From Pelagibacteraceae bacterium AG-313-A04 (lineage in GTDB: Bacteria > Pseudomonadota > Alphaproteobacteria > Pelagibacterales > Pelagibacteraceae), in the NCBI GenBank assembly GCA_003284275.1, contig QBVU01000001.1, forward strand, positions 62,001 through 126,000: a stretch of DNA of 64,000 nucleotides, given 5' to 3'. Under the pieces are notes generated by a model. That model ran no database searches, was not told the origin of the DNA, and saw nothing but the letters and a program-made list of their open reading frames with translations. How positions within the stretch are numbered: the first letter of the stretch is position 1; each line of letters begins with the position of its first letter. This document shows, one piece after another, positions 46,011 to 54,336 of this stretch. The position numbers and the translations under genes are program-made.

Positions 46011-46913
46011 ATGGATAAAAAATCGTTCTCACTTATCTGTGCTATTGTTACGTCCGTTCTTTGGGGGTCAGCTTTTGTGGCGCAAGACATGGGCATGGAT
46101 TTTATAGGACCTCATACTTTTAATGTAGGAAGATTTTTAATAGGATTTTTAACTTTACTTCCTTTCTTTTTCATTTTTGAATTTAAAAATATAAATTTCA
46201 AACGACTTGATAAAAGAAAAATAGCTTATTTTTTATTTTACTTAGGATTTGTTTTAGCCATAGGCCAAGAACTGCAACAGATTTCTTTAATCTATACTGA
46301 TGTAGCTAATACTGGAGTTTTCACCGTTTTTTATGTTTTGGTTGTTCCGGTAATTTCTTATTTTATCTTTTCAAAAAAAATGCATTGGTCTATTTGGCCT
46401 TCGGTTTTTATCTGTATACTTGGAGGCTTACTTCTAAGCGAACTAAATAATTATTCAGTAAGGTTGGGTGATACTCTAGGAGTCTTAAGCGCCTTTTGTT
46501 GGGGAGTTCATATTTTGTTAATAAGGAAAACAATTGAAATGTTTAACTTTCCTATAACTATAGCAATGTCTCAATGTTTTGTTGCATGCCTAGTTTTAAT
46601 TGGCCCAATGTTTTACTTCGAAGATCCAACGTTTAACAATTTTTTAAAAGACTCATACGAAGTTTTATATGTCGGTATTTTATCAAGTGGACTCGCCTTT
46701 TTATTACAAACATATAGTTTGCAAAATATATCTCCAGCACCTGCTGCGATAGTCTTCTCGTTGGAAGGTGTGTTCGCAGCGATTTTGGCATGGCTAATAT
46801 TAGACCAATTCTTAAATGAAATTAAAATTTTAGGAATATTTTTAATACTGGCTGCTGTAATTTTCTCACAACTAATGCCAATATATGATAAGAAAAATTA
46901 TGGACGAAACTAA
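46011..46913 (+). CDS. EamA/DMT family transporter
   Basis: A 300-residue membrane protein with ten predicted helices in two EamA repeats. The starts are SVLWGSAFVAQDMGMDFIGP and LGVLSAFCWGVHILLIRKTIE; the second repeat ends SLEGVFAAILAWLILDQ. DMT proteins export amino acids, nucleosides or other metabolites; the substrate is not predictable. It follows aceF by 24 bases and overlaps the thioesterase gene by 14 bases. Confidence 0.9.
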   Translation: MDKKSFSLICAIVTSVLWGSAFVAQDMGMDFIGPHTFNVGRFLIGFLTLLPFFFIFEFKNINFKRLDKRKIAYFLFYLGFVLAIGQELQQISLIYTDVANTGVFTVFYVLVVPVISYFIFSKKMHWSIWPSVFICILGGLLLSELNNYSVRLGDTLGVLSAFCWGVHILLIRKTIEMFNFPITIAMSQCFVACLVLIGPMFYFEDPTFNNFLKDSYEVLYVGILSSGLAFLLQTYSLQNISPAPAAIVFSLEGVFAAILAWLILDQFLNEIKILGIFLILAAVIFSQLMPIYDKKNYGRN

Positions 46914-47277
46914 TAAAGGTTTTATGAAACATTTGGGTGGTCTGGAATTAAAACAGATCAGCGATACTCAATACGAATTTATAGTTGAAGTGAAAGAAAT
47001 GCATTTAAACACTGGAAAAATTGCTCATGGTGGTTTTCTTGCAACCATTGCTGACACAGGAATGGGAACCGCTGCTCATAGAGTAGCGGGAGATAAAAGG
47101 TGCGTAACAATAAATTTAGATATGAAATTTATTTCTGCAGGTAAGTTAGGTGACAAGCTTAAAGGAGATGTAAAAATTTTAAAGAAAACAAATACTCTTG
47201 TCTTTATCTCTTGTGAAATTTCAAATTCTAGCGACATAGTTACCTCTGCAAGTGGTACTTGGAAAATACTAAAATAG
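46900..47277 (+). CDS. PaaI-type hotdog thioesterase
   Basis: A small hotdog-fold acyl-CoA thioesterase. The motif GKIAHGGFLATIADTGMGTAA supplies the conserved His-Gly-Gly and Asp; INLDMKFISAG and a final core strand follow. The ORF track starts at 46885, but ATG 46900 (MDETNKGFMKHLGG) agrees better with the family start; that gives 125 aa and an overlap of 14 bases with the EamA gene. The natural acyl-CoA is unknown. Confidence 0.85.
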   Translation: MDETNKGFMKHLGGLELKQISDTQYEFIVEVKEMHLNTGKIAHGGFLATIADTGMGTAAHRVAGDKRCVTINLDMKFISAGKLGDKLKGDVKILKKTNTLVFISCEISNSSDIVTSASGTWKILK

Positions 47278-47283
47278 TAACTA

Positions 47284-48735
47284 ATGCACACAAAAACTGT
47301 TTTAGTTTCTGCTCTACTCTCTTTTTTTATATTTAATAAAGCATCAGCAAATTTTTTTAAGAATATAACAAACTTAATTGAGGGAAATTATGAAAGCCTT
47401 AGGTACGGAATATCAGTTGCTGATGTAGATAACAATGGAACCTATGAGTTTATAGTAGCGGGTTTTGGAAGTGAGAATTTAGCCCTCTCCTATAAAAATA
47501 ATAAGTTGATAAATATTATAGAGGATGAAAAATTTACTGATAAAAAAAGTTTTACTATCGGAGTTGCTGCGTGTGATATTGACTCCGATGGATATGAAGA
47601 AATTTATTTTCTTAATACAGACACATACAGTGGTGAAAAAAAATATTCTGATAGACTAATAGATCTAAAAAATAAAAAATTTTTTGATATTTTCGAACAG
47701 AAAAGAAATCAATTAGATTTAAATTTTACAGCCGGTCGTTCGGTAGTTTGTGTAGATAGAAAAGGAAATGGAAAATTTGGAATTTACGTTGCTAATTATG
47801 GTGGCCCTACAAGATTCTATGAAAAATTTAAAGGGAGAATTGCTGATAGAGCAACAGAGTTTGGATTAGATAAAATAACTGGCGGAAGAGCAGTTATTGC
47901 AGGCCATATTCTATCAGACAATATTGATATTTTTGCTGCGAATGAAAGGGGAGTTAATTTTTTGTATAAAAATGTTGATGGTACTTTCTATGATGTTGCC
48001 TCAAGCTACGACGTTTTAGACCCCTATGAAAATGGAAGAGGAACAGCTCTAAGTGATGTTTTATACAGAGGACAGTTAGATATAGTGAGTGGTAATTGGG
48101 ACGGAGAGCATAGAATTTTTGTAAAAAAAGAAAATACTTATAAGGACATTGCTAAAGGAAATTTTAAAACACCCTCCAAAATAAGAACAGTAATATCTGC
48201 AGATTTTGATAATGACGGTTACGATGAAATCTTTTTAAATAACATCGGAAAACCAAATAAATTATTTAAAATTAAAGAAAACGGGGAGTTAAAAGAAATT
48301 GATTTAGCAATTAATTCTGAACCTAATGGACTTGGTACTGGTGCAGCTGTAGCAGATATCGATAAAGATGGTATTTTAGAATTATTAATCTCACATGGAG
48401 AAACTGGGAACCAAATACTTACTCTTTATAAAGCTGATATAAAAAAAAGTAATAACTTTTTAAGAATAAAACCATTAAATAAAAATGGTGCACCGGCAAG
48501 AGGTGCTACGGTAACGCTTACTTCTAATTTAAGAGAGCACTCAAAAACAATTGATGCAGGATCAGGATATTTATGTCAAATGGAGCCTGTTGCTCATTAT
48601 GGACTTCGGGAAGGTGAAAACGATTTTAAAGTTTCAATTAAGTGGACAAACGGAAAGACTAATATTTATAAAATTACAAAAACCGGTAAGACTTATATTT
48701 TCAAACAAAGTAAGATGACTATCTCGCCATCTTAA
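47284..48735 (+). CDS. Exported FG-GAP/VCBS repeat protein with ASPIC/UnbV domain
   Basis: A 483-residue protein with a signal peptide (MHTKTVLVSALLSFFIFNKASA). It carries several FG-GAP-like repeats with calcium-binding-like DVDNNGTYEF, DIDSDGYEEI, DFDNDGYDEI and DIDKDGILEL, the shape of a beta-propeller. The C-terminal part (SNNFLRIKPLNKNGAPARGATVTLT... to TNGKTNIYKI) matches the ASPIC/UnbV domain. It probably acts in the periplasm or on the surface as a binding propeller. Its end overlaps the convergent Cys-rich gene by 17 bases. Confidence 0.85.
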   Translation: MHTKTVLVSALLSFFIFNKASANFFKNITNLIEGNYESLRYGISVADVDNNGTYEFIVAGFGSENLALSYKNNKLINIIEDEKFTDKKSFTIGVAACDIDSDGYEEIYFLNTDTYSGEKKYSDRLIDLKNKKFFDIFEQKRNQLDLNFTAGRSVVCVDRKGNGKFGIYVANYGGPTRFYEKFKGRIADRATEFGLDKITGGRAVIAGHILSDNIDIFAANERGVNFLYKNVDGTFYDVASSYDVLDPYENGRGTALSDVLYRGQLDIVSGNWDGEHRIFVKKENTYKDIAKGNFKTPSKIRTVISADFDNDGYDEIFLNNIGKPNKLFKIKENGELKEIDLAINSEPNGLGTGAAVADIDKDGILELLISHGETGNQILTLYKADIKKSNNFLRIKPLNKNGAPARGATVTLTSNLREHSKTIDAGSGYLCQMEPVAHYGLREGENDFKVSIKWTNGKTNIYKITKTGKTYIFKQSKMTISPS

Positions 48736-49417
48736 TAAATATATCACCCATTCCAATATTCATTTCCTCTAAAGGAATATCATTTTTGAAAGCACAGAAT
48801 TTTCCGGTGATTTCATTAGACTCTATTTTTTTAATATCTGCTTTTTGACATTTTCTTGCTTCGTATAAAATTCCTATTACTAACTTATTATCAACCACAT
48901 GAACTTCTTCTTTATTTAACTTTTGACCATTACAGAAATAATTTCTGTTTACTTCTTTTGGAAAATCTTTTTTTGTGCATGGATTATCTATTAAGAGGAC
49001 ATCAATCGTTTTTGGGCCATCCTTAAATTTATGTTTGATTTTTTTAACCTTAGTGTAATTCATGAGGTCACAAGAACATGGCCAACAACATCTGTAAAGT
49101 TCACCACAAATATTTTTTTGAGTCCTTAATTCTTTGACAAAAATAAAATCTGGTTTTTCTCCCGGATTAATTAATGAACCTGATACGGGACAATATAATT
49201 TATTATACTCAATAAATTCTTCATATGTTAAATCTTGGTCAATTAAATATTTAAAAAATCTTGGTCCAGCTGCATTTCTATTACTGTCTGGAAAAATTTT
49301 GGTCCAATTTTTAACAAGATTTTCATAGTAAAATTTTTTTTGCTGAAAGTTAGTCTCAGAAAAACTTAATGATATTAATAAAAAATATATTAAATTTATC
49401 ATTAAAATGAATTTCAT
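48719..49417 (-). CDS. Cys-rich exported protein of unknown function
   Basis: A 232-residue protein with an N-terminal signal peptide (MKFILMINLIYFLLISLSFS). The middle has many cysteines: CPVSGSLINPGEK, then CGELYRCCWPCSCDLMNY, later NPCTKKD, YFCNG, CQK and FCAF. That many cysteines in an exported protein indicates disulfides or metal binding. I do not recognise the family. It is convergent with the UnbV-domain protein (17-base overlap) and followed by the TRAP transporter on the same strand. Confidence 0.72.
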   Translation of the reverse strand: MKFILMINLIYFLLISLSFSETNFQQKKFYYENLVKNWTKIFPDSNRNAAGPRFFKYLIDQDLTYEEFIEYNKLYCPVSGSLINPGEKPDFIFVKELRTQKNICGELYRCCWPCSCDLMNYTKVKKIKHKFKDGPKTIDVLLIDNPCTKKDFPKEVNRNYFCNGQKLNKEEVHVVDNKLVIGILYEARKCQKADIKKIESNEITGKFCAFKNDIPLEEMNIGMGDIFIKMAR

Positions 49418-49458
49418 TTATTTATTTAATTAAATTTTGAAAAAAAAGCACTGCGCTT

Positions 49459-51795
49459 TTATGATGCTCTTAAGGATTTATTCCTAGAGTTTATGAAACC
49501 AAATATAAGGAGGGAAATTAAAGCAAAAGGATAAACAATAGCTTTATTCGGTCTTTCTGGATTTTCAATTTTAAAATTACTTATAATGTCACCCATTTGA
49601 ATACCAGATTTTTTTGCCTCCCCTTTCCAATTTAATTTATCAACAGTAAGTTGGTCATTCTGATCTACTAATGTCACTCCGTATTCTTCAAGATTGTAAT
49701 CATTTTCAAACTTTCCTTTATCAATAACAAATAATTTATATCTTTCGCCGTATTCAGTAACTCGAGTTACTTTTATGTGAACTTCTTTTGAAGGATCAAA
49801 AGACAAATTTTGAATACTTTCTGCTGAAAGTTTTTGTTCGTTAAATTTTGGATAGAATTTACCTAGTACATAGTCTGGAGCTAAAAAAGATAAAGATATG
49901 ATTAAAAAAGCTATAGTTTCGTACCACCTTAATTTATTTATGAACCATTGTTGGGTTGCTGCAGTAAAAACTAAAATACCAATTAGAGAAGTTGTTATTA
50001 CTAGTAAAGCTTGCCAGATACTGTCTACCCCTATTAATAAAAGTTCATGGTTAAATAAGAAGACGATCGGTAAAATTCCTGTTCTTAAACTATACCAAAT
50101 AGCTTGAAGCCCTGTTCTTAAAGGATCTCCACCAGATATTGCGGCGGCTGCATAAGATGCTAAACCAACAGGAGGTGTAACATCGGCCATCAGTCCAAAA
50201 TAAAATACAAATAAGTGAACAGCTATTAACGGAAAAATAAACCCTGAAGCATTTCCAACGTCTACTAAAACTGTAGCCATTAGTGAAGCCACTACCACAT
50301 AGTTTGCGGTTGTGGGAAGACCCATTCCTAGAAGCAAACAAAGAATAATAGTTAATAAAATTAATATAATTACATTGTCCCTTGCTATTGTCTCAATGAC
50401 TATAATCAAATTTGTGCTTAATCCTGTAGAACCGACTGCTCCTACTATTATGCCTGCGGTCGCAATCGCAATTCCAACTCCAACCATATTGATTGCTCCT
50501 TTTTGAAGTCCTACAATTGTTTGATTCCACCACTCTATAAGGCCGGTTTTATAATCTGAGTTTTTGATAATACGATTTATCAAATTCACTATAATTAAAG
50601 AAATCGTAGCGTAAAAAATTGAAAAACCAGCAGTATATCGCATGTAAACAAGTAAAAAAATTAAAACAAAAATTGGAATCAGAAAGTGTAATCCAGACAA
50701 AAAGGTTCTTTTTAAATGAGGGACGTCAGCATCATCCATTCCTTTAAGGCCTAATTTAAGAGCCTCTAAATGAGATATATAAAATAGAGCGATATAAGAA
50801 ATTATAGCTGGTAAAAAAGCATGTTTGACAACTTCAAAATAAGTAACGCCTATAAAACTTGCCATAACGAAAGCCGCGGCTCCCATAACTGGTGGCATAA
50901 TTTGTCCGTTTACAGATGATGAAACTTCAATTGCTCCGGCTTTCTCTTGAGAGAAACCAGTTTTTTTCATTATAGGAATTGTAAAGGTTCCGGTAGTAAC
51001 GGTATTAGCGATTGAAGAGCCTGAAATCATCCCTGTCATTCCAGATCCTAAAATAGCTGCCTTAGCAGGTCCCCCTCTCATTTTTCCCACCATGGCGAAT
51101 GCTAAATCTAAAAAATATTTTCCTCCACCTGCTGTTTCAAGTAACGCTCCAAAGAGTACGAATAAAAATATGAAATCTACTGAAACACCTATAGGTATTC
51201 CAAAAATTGCCTCTTGATCAAACCATTGAAATCCAACTAATCTTTTTACAGATAGACCTCCATGAGAAATGATATCAGGTGCATATTTTCCAAAATAAGA
51301 GAATAAAAGAAAGCAGATAGCGATTATCACCAAAGGTAAACCTATTGCTCTCCTTGTTGCTTCTAAAAGTATTAAAATACCAATCGCACCAATTATAAGT
51401 TCTACTGGGACTTTATATCCAAAAATATCTTTGACTAAGAGAATACCTCCTCTATTAACAAGATCATCGTAGAAAAAGTAAATATAAAGACAGCAGAATG
51501 CAGCGACTATACTTATTAAGATATCAAAAGCTGATATTTTTTTTCCTCTTACCATAGGAAAAATTAAAAATGTTAATGTTAAAGCAAATCCTAAATGTAT
51601 TGCTCTAGCAGGTAAACCTTTGAACATACCGAAATTAAACCAGAAAGGAAAAGGGGAAGCATACCAAAGTTGAAATAAAGTCCAAAGAATAGCTATTCCA
51701 AAAACTATCTTTAAATGAATACCTGATAAATTTCTTGTTGGTGAAATATCTTCTTGAATTTTGTCTTTAATCTTACTTTGAATAGATTGATTCAT
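49459..51795 (-). CDS. TRAP transporter permease, fused 4TM/12TM (TAXI type)
   Basis: A single 778-residue protein joining the small (DctQ-like) and large (DctM-like) TRAP membrane subunits. GSGMTGMISGSSIANTVTTG and MGLPTTANYVVVASLMA with ADVTPPVGLASYAAAAISGGDP are typical of the DctM-like core of this type. The C-terminal cytoplasmic/periplasmic extension (after ~620) is the DUF3394-like tail. The transporter imports organic acids or related anions by Na+ gradient. It follows the binding-protein gene after a strong hairpin. Start ATG at 51795. Confidence 0.93.
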   Translation of the reverse strand: MNQSIQSKIKDKIQEDISPTRNLSGIHLKIVFGIAILWTLFQLWYASPFPFWFNFGMFKGLPARAIHLGFALTLTFLIFPMVRGKKISAFDILISIVAAFCCLYIYFFYDDLVNRGGILLVKDIFGYKVPVELIIGAIGILILLEATRRAIGLPLVIIAICFLLFSYFGKYAPDIISHGGLSVKRLVGFQWFDQEAIFGIPIGVSVDFIFLFVLFGALLETAGGGKYFLDLAFAMVGKMRGGPAKAAILGSGMTGMISGSSIANTVTTGTFTIPIMKKTGFSQEKAGAIEVSSSVNGQIMPPVMGAAAFVMASFIGVTYFEVVKHAFLPAIISYIALFYISHLEALKLGLKGMDDADVPHLKRTFLSGLHFLIPIFVLIFLLVYMRYTAGFSIFYATISLIIVNLINRIIKNSDYKTGLIEWWNQTIVGLQKGAINMVGVGIAIATAGIIVGAVGSTGLSTNLIIVIETIARDNVIILILLTIILCLLLGMGLPTTANYVVVASLMATVLVDVGNASGFIFPLIAVHLFVFYFGLMADVTPPVGLASYAAAAISGGDPLRTGLQAIWYSLRTGILPIVFLFNHELLLIGVDSIWQALLVITTSLIGILVFTAATQQWFINKLRWYETIAFLIISLSFLAPDYVLGKFYPKFNEQKLSAESIQNLSFDPSKEVHIKVTRVTEYGERYKLFVIDKGKFENDYNLEEYGVTLVDQNDQLTVDKLNWKGEAKKSGIQMGDIISNFKIENPERPNKAIVYPFALISLLIFGFINSRNKSLRAS

Positions 51796-51820
51796 TTCAC
51801 TTAAGATACATTATTCTAAA

Positions 51821-51852
51821 AAAAAAGGCCCAAAAAATATTGGGCCTTTTTT
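51821..51852 (-). terminator. Strong hairpin between TRAP binding protein and permease
   Basis: AAAAAAGGCCCA and TGGGCCTTTTTT pair perfectly over 12 bp with an 8-base loop. On the minus strand the 3' arm is followed by three more T residues, making a classical intrinsic terminator. It stands 20 bases after the binding-protein stop and 26 bases before the permease start. Part of the transcription likely stops here, so binding protein outnumbers permease. Confidence 0.88.
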
Positions 51853-51872
51853 AATTAAACTAAAAAGATGAA

Positions 51873-52877
51873 TTACATTAATCCAGCTTCTTTGTAGTAC
51901 TTAATTGCACCTGGGTGTAATGGAGCCGATAAACCATCAGCTATCATATTTTTCTTTTCCAGTGGTCCAAAAGCAGGGTGTTGAGCTCTGAAATCATCAA
52001 AGTTCTCCATTACCGCTTTTGTTACTAAGTATACAAGTTCCTCAGAAACATCTGCGCTTGTAACAACTGTAGCTTTTACACCAAATGTTGTAGCGTCTTT
52101 TTTCTGATTAGAATAAGTTCCTTTTGGAATTACAGCTTTTGCATAGTAGTCAGCTCCGTCAATTAAACCTTGAACTGGCGCACCAGTTAAATTGATTGGG
52201 CTAGCTTTTGCTTTACAAGTTGCTGCTTGTTCCATAGCTCCATTAGGAAATCCTACTGAATATCCGAATGCATCTATTTTACCATCACAAAGAGCTTTAA
52301 CTTGCTCTGAAGAAGTAAGTTCAGTAGTTGCTTTGAACATACTCATGTCTGCTCCCATAGCTTTCATAAGTTCTTCCATAGTTCCTCTTTGACCAGAACC
52401 AGGATTACCAATGTTTACTGTTTTTCCTTTTAGGCCTTTGAAATTTTTAATTCCAGATTTTTTACTTGCCCAAATTTGAAAAGGTTCATTATGAACAGAA
52501 AATACAGCTCTTAGATTACTAAACTGTTTTCCCTCCCATTTGCTTGAACCATTGTAAGCATGATACTGCCAGTCTGACTGAGCAACACCAAATTGAAACT
52601 CACCATCTTTGATTTGTCCAATATTGTAGTTGGAACCACCTGTTGAAGGTGCGGTACATCTATAAGCTTTAGCTGTACCTTTTTTTCTACCATGATCAGC
52701 ACTTATTGCTGATTTGTGTAACATTTTACATATAGCGTTACCTGTTTGGAAATATACTCCTGTAGGTCCACCTGTTCCTATTGTAAAGAACTCTGCTGAT
52801 TTTGCGATCGAAGTAATAGGGCTTGAAAAAGCAAACATTACTAGTACCGCTGAAATCAATGACGTCATTTTTTTCAT
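51873..52877 (-). CDS. TAXI family TRAP transporter solute-binding protein
   Basis: A 334-residue periplasmic binding protein. The signal peptide (MKKMTSLISAVLVMFAFSSP...AKS) is followed by FFTIGTGGPTGVYFQTGNAIC, the glycine-rich start diagnostic of TAXI proteins; LKGKTVNIGNPGSGQRGTMEEL follows. The ligand is unknown; TAXI proteins bind dicarboxylates or glutamate-like anions. A good ribosome site (AGAGGAGTACACATG) precedes the start. The aminotransferase gene lies 63 bases upstream on the same strand. Confidence 0.95.
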   Translation of the reverse strand: MKKMTSLISAVLVMFAFSSPITSIAKSAEFFTIGTGGPTGVYFQTGNAICKMLHKSAISADHGRKKGTAKAYRCTAPSTGGSNYNIGQIKDGEFQFGVAQSDWQYHAYNGSSKWEGKQFSNLRAVFSVHNEPFQIWASKKSGIKNFKGLKGKTVNIGNPGSGQRGTMEELMKAMGADMSMFKATTELTSSEQVKALCDGKIDAFGYSVGFPNGAMEQAATCKAKASPINLTGAPVQGLIDGADYYAKAVIPKGTYSNQKKDATTFGVKATVVTSADVSEELVYLVTKAVMENFDDFRAQHPAFGPLEKKNMIADGLSAPLHPGAIKYYKEAGLM

Positions 52878-52940
52878 GTGTACTCCTCTTGTTATAATAA
52901 TTAATTTAACTATGTTATTGAATGGAGGTCAAAGAGAATC

Positions 52941-54179
52941 TTATAAATTTTTGGCCCAATTTGATAATTTATTTACGCCTTCAACTACATTTGGGGCATA
53001 CTTTTTAATCATCTCATCATCTATCATCTTGCAATTAGTTACATTTTTAAAAAACTCTACTCCATCAAAATCGGTATAACTTAATCTCGTTAACATTTTT
53101 TTTGGTTTAAAACCAAAGTCCGAGCCTGGTAGCATCGCTACACCTGTTTCTTTTAAAATAGCTTCACATAGTTTTGATGATGTTTTGTATTTTTTATTTT
53201 TAAATTCTGGCATGAGATAAAACGCTCCTTGTGGTGGTGCTATTAATATCTTATTTGATTTCAGATTGTTATAAACATAATTTCCTACAGATCTTAAAAT
53301 CGCTCTGACTTTAAGTTTGTACATTTCGTGTTCATTAGCGTATGCTTCTACAGATGCGTATTGTGTGGGTGTATTAACAGTTGAATAAGACTCACTTGCG
53401 AGAGACTTTAAACTTTTCAAAAATTCAGATAATTTTTTTGGCACAGCTAAGAATCCTAATCTCCAACCACCAGCTCCACACCATTTACTTAATCCACCTG
53501 TTATAAAAGTTAGCTCAGGATAAAATTTTGAAATTGAATTATATATGCCAGTAAAAGTAAGGTCTGTGTAAATTTCATCTGACAAAACCATAATTTTATA
53601 TTTTTTTGCTATCTTAGCCAACTCTTCCATATTATTACAAACTGCTCCCGATGGATTATTTGGAGAATTAAGAATTAGAATTAAATTTTTATTTTTTCCT
53701 ACTGATTTAATTTTTTTTTCGAGCTCTTTTCCTGTAGGAAACCAGTTATTTTCTCTTTTAGTTTCTAACCAATGAACTTTGTTTGAACCTATTTCTGCTT
53801 GAGGTTCATATGATACCCAGCCAGGAGCTGGAATTATAATTTCCCCATTAAATGCGATATGTATAAGCAGCATCGCCTCCTTAGAGCCAGGAGTAATTAA
53901 TATATTTTCTTTTGGGTATTCATTACCTGTTCTTTTAGATAAATACTTTGAAATATTTTCTCTTAATTCAGGCAATCCTTGTATTGGTAAGTACTCTTTT
54001 CTATGTGCGTTTTTTTTTAATGCTTCTACAATTTTTTCTGGAACTGGGAATGGTGATTGCCCAAAACCAAATTGATATACTTTTTTTCCCTCAGAAATAA
54101 GTTCTTTAGACTTTTCGTTTATTACAAGTGTAGAAGACTCTTTTAGCTTAAGAATTTTTTTTTTTACTTTAGACGACAT
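52941..54179 (-). CDS. Class I/II pyridoxal-phosphate aminotransferase
   Basis: A fold-type I aminotransferase of 412 aa. NSPNNPSGAVCNNMEEL and SDEIYTDLTFTG are the cofactor-binding motifs; the catalytic Lys is in GGLSKWCGAGGWRLGF. It is closest in pattern to aspartate or aromatic aminotransferases; the substrate is not certain. It is upstream of the TAXI transporter, so its substrate might be linked with the imported compound. The short spacer before it contains a GC-rich leader (54193-54213). Confidence 0.88.
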   Translation of the reverse strand: MSSKVKKKILKLKESSTLVINEKSKELISEGKKVYQFGFGQSPFPVPEKIVEALKKNAHRKEYLPIQGLPELRENISKYLSKRTGNEYPKENILITPGSKEAMLLIHIAFNGEIIIPAPGWVSYEPQAEIGSNKVHWLETKRENNWFPTGKELEKKIKSVGKNKNLILILNSPNNPSGAVCNNMEELAKIAKKYKIMVLSDEIYTDLTFTGIYNSISKFYPELTFITGGLSKWCGAGGWRLGFLAVPKKLSEFLKSLKSLASESYSTVNTPTQYASVEAYANEHEMYKLKVRAILRSVGNYVYNNLKSNKILIAPPQGAFYLMPEFKNKKYKTSSKLCEAILKETGVAMLPGSDFGFKPKKMLTRLSYTDFDGVEFFKNVTNCKMIDDEMIKKYAPNVVEGVNKLSNWAKNL

Positions 54180-54192
54180 TTTAACTTAGCTT

Positions 54193-54225
54193 TACCCTAC
54201 GGGGACTGCCTATAAGAAGTCAAAT
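54193..54225 (-). other. GC-rich leader segment upstream of the aminotransferase
   Basis: On the minus-strand RNA this reads GACTTCTTATAGGCAGTCCCCGTAGGGTAAA, just upstream of the ATG. It can form GACT/AGTC and CCC/GGG short stems. It stands out from the AT-rich spacer. It does not match a riboswitch I know, and the stems are short. Confidence 0.25.
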
Positions 54226-54336
54226 CAATTGTTTAAAACAGGAACATTTGACAAAACGATTCGGTCATGTTTTAATCTTATTTTGTTCTCAACTTAGGTC
54301 TACATATAGTATAAACAAAATTTTTTAACACAAAAA

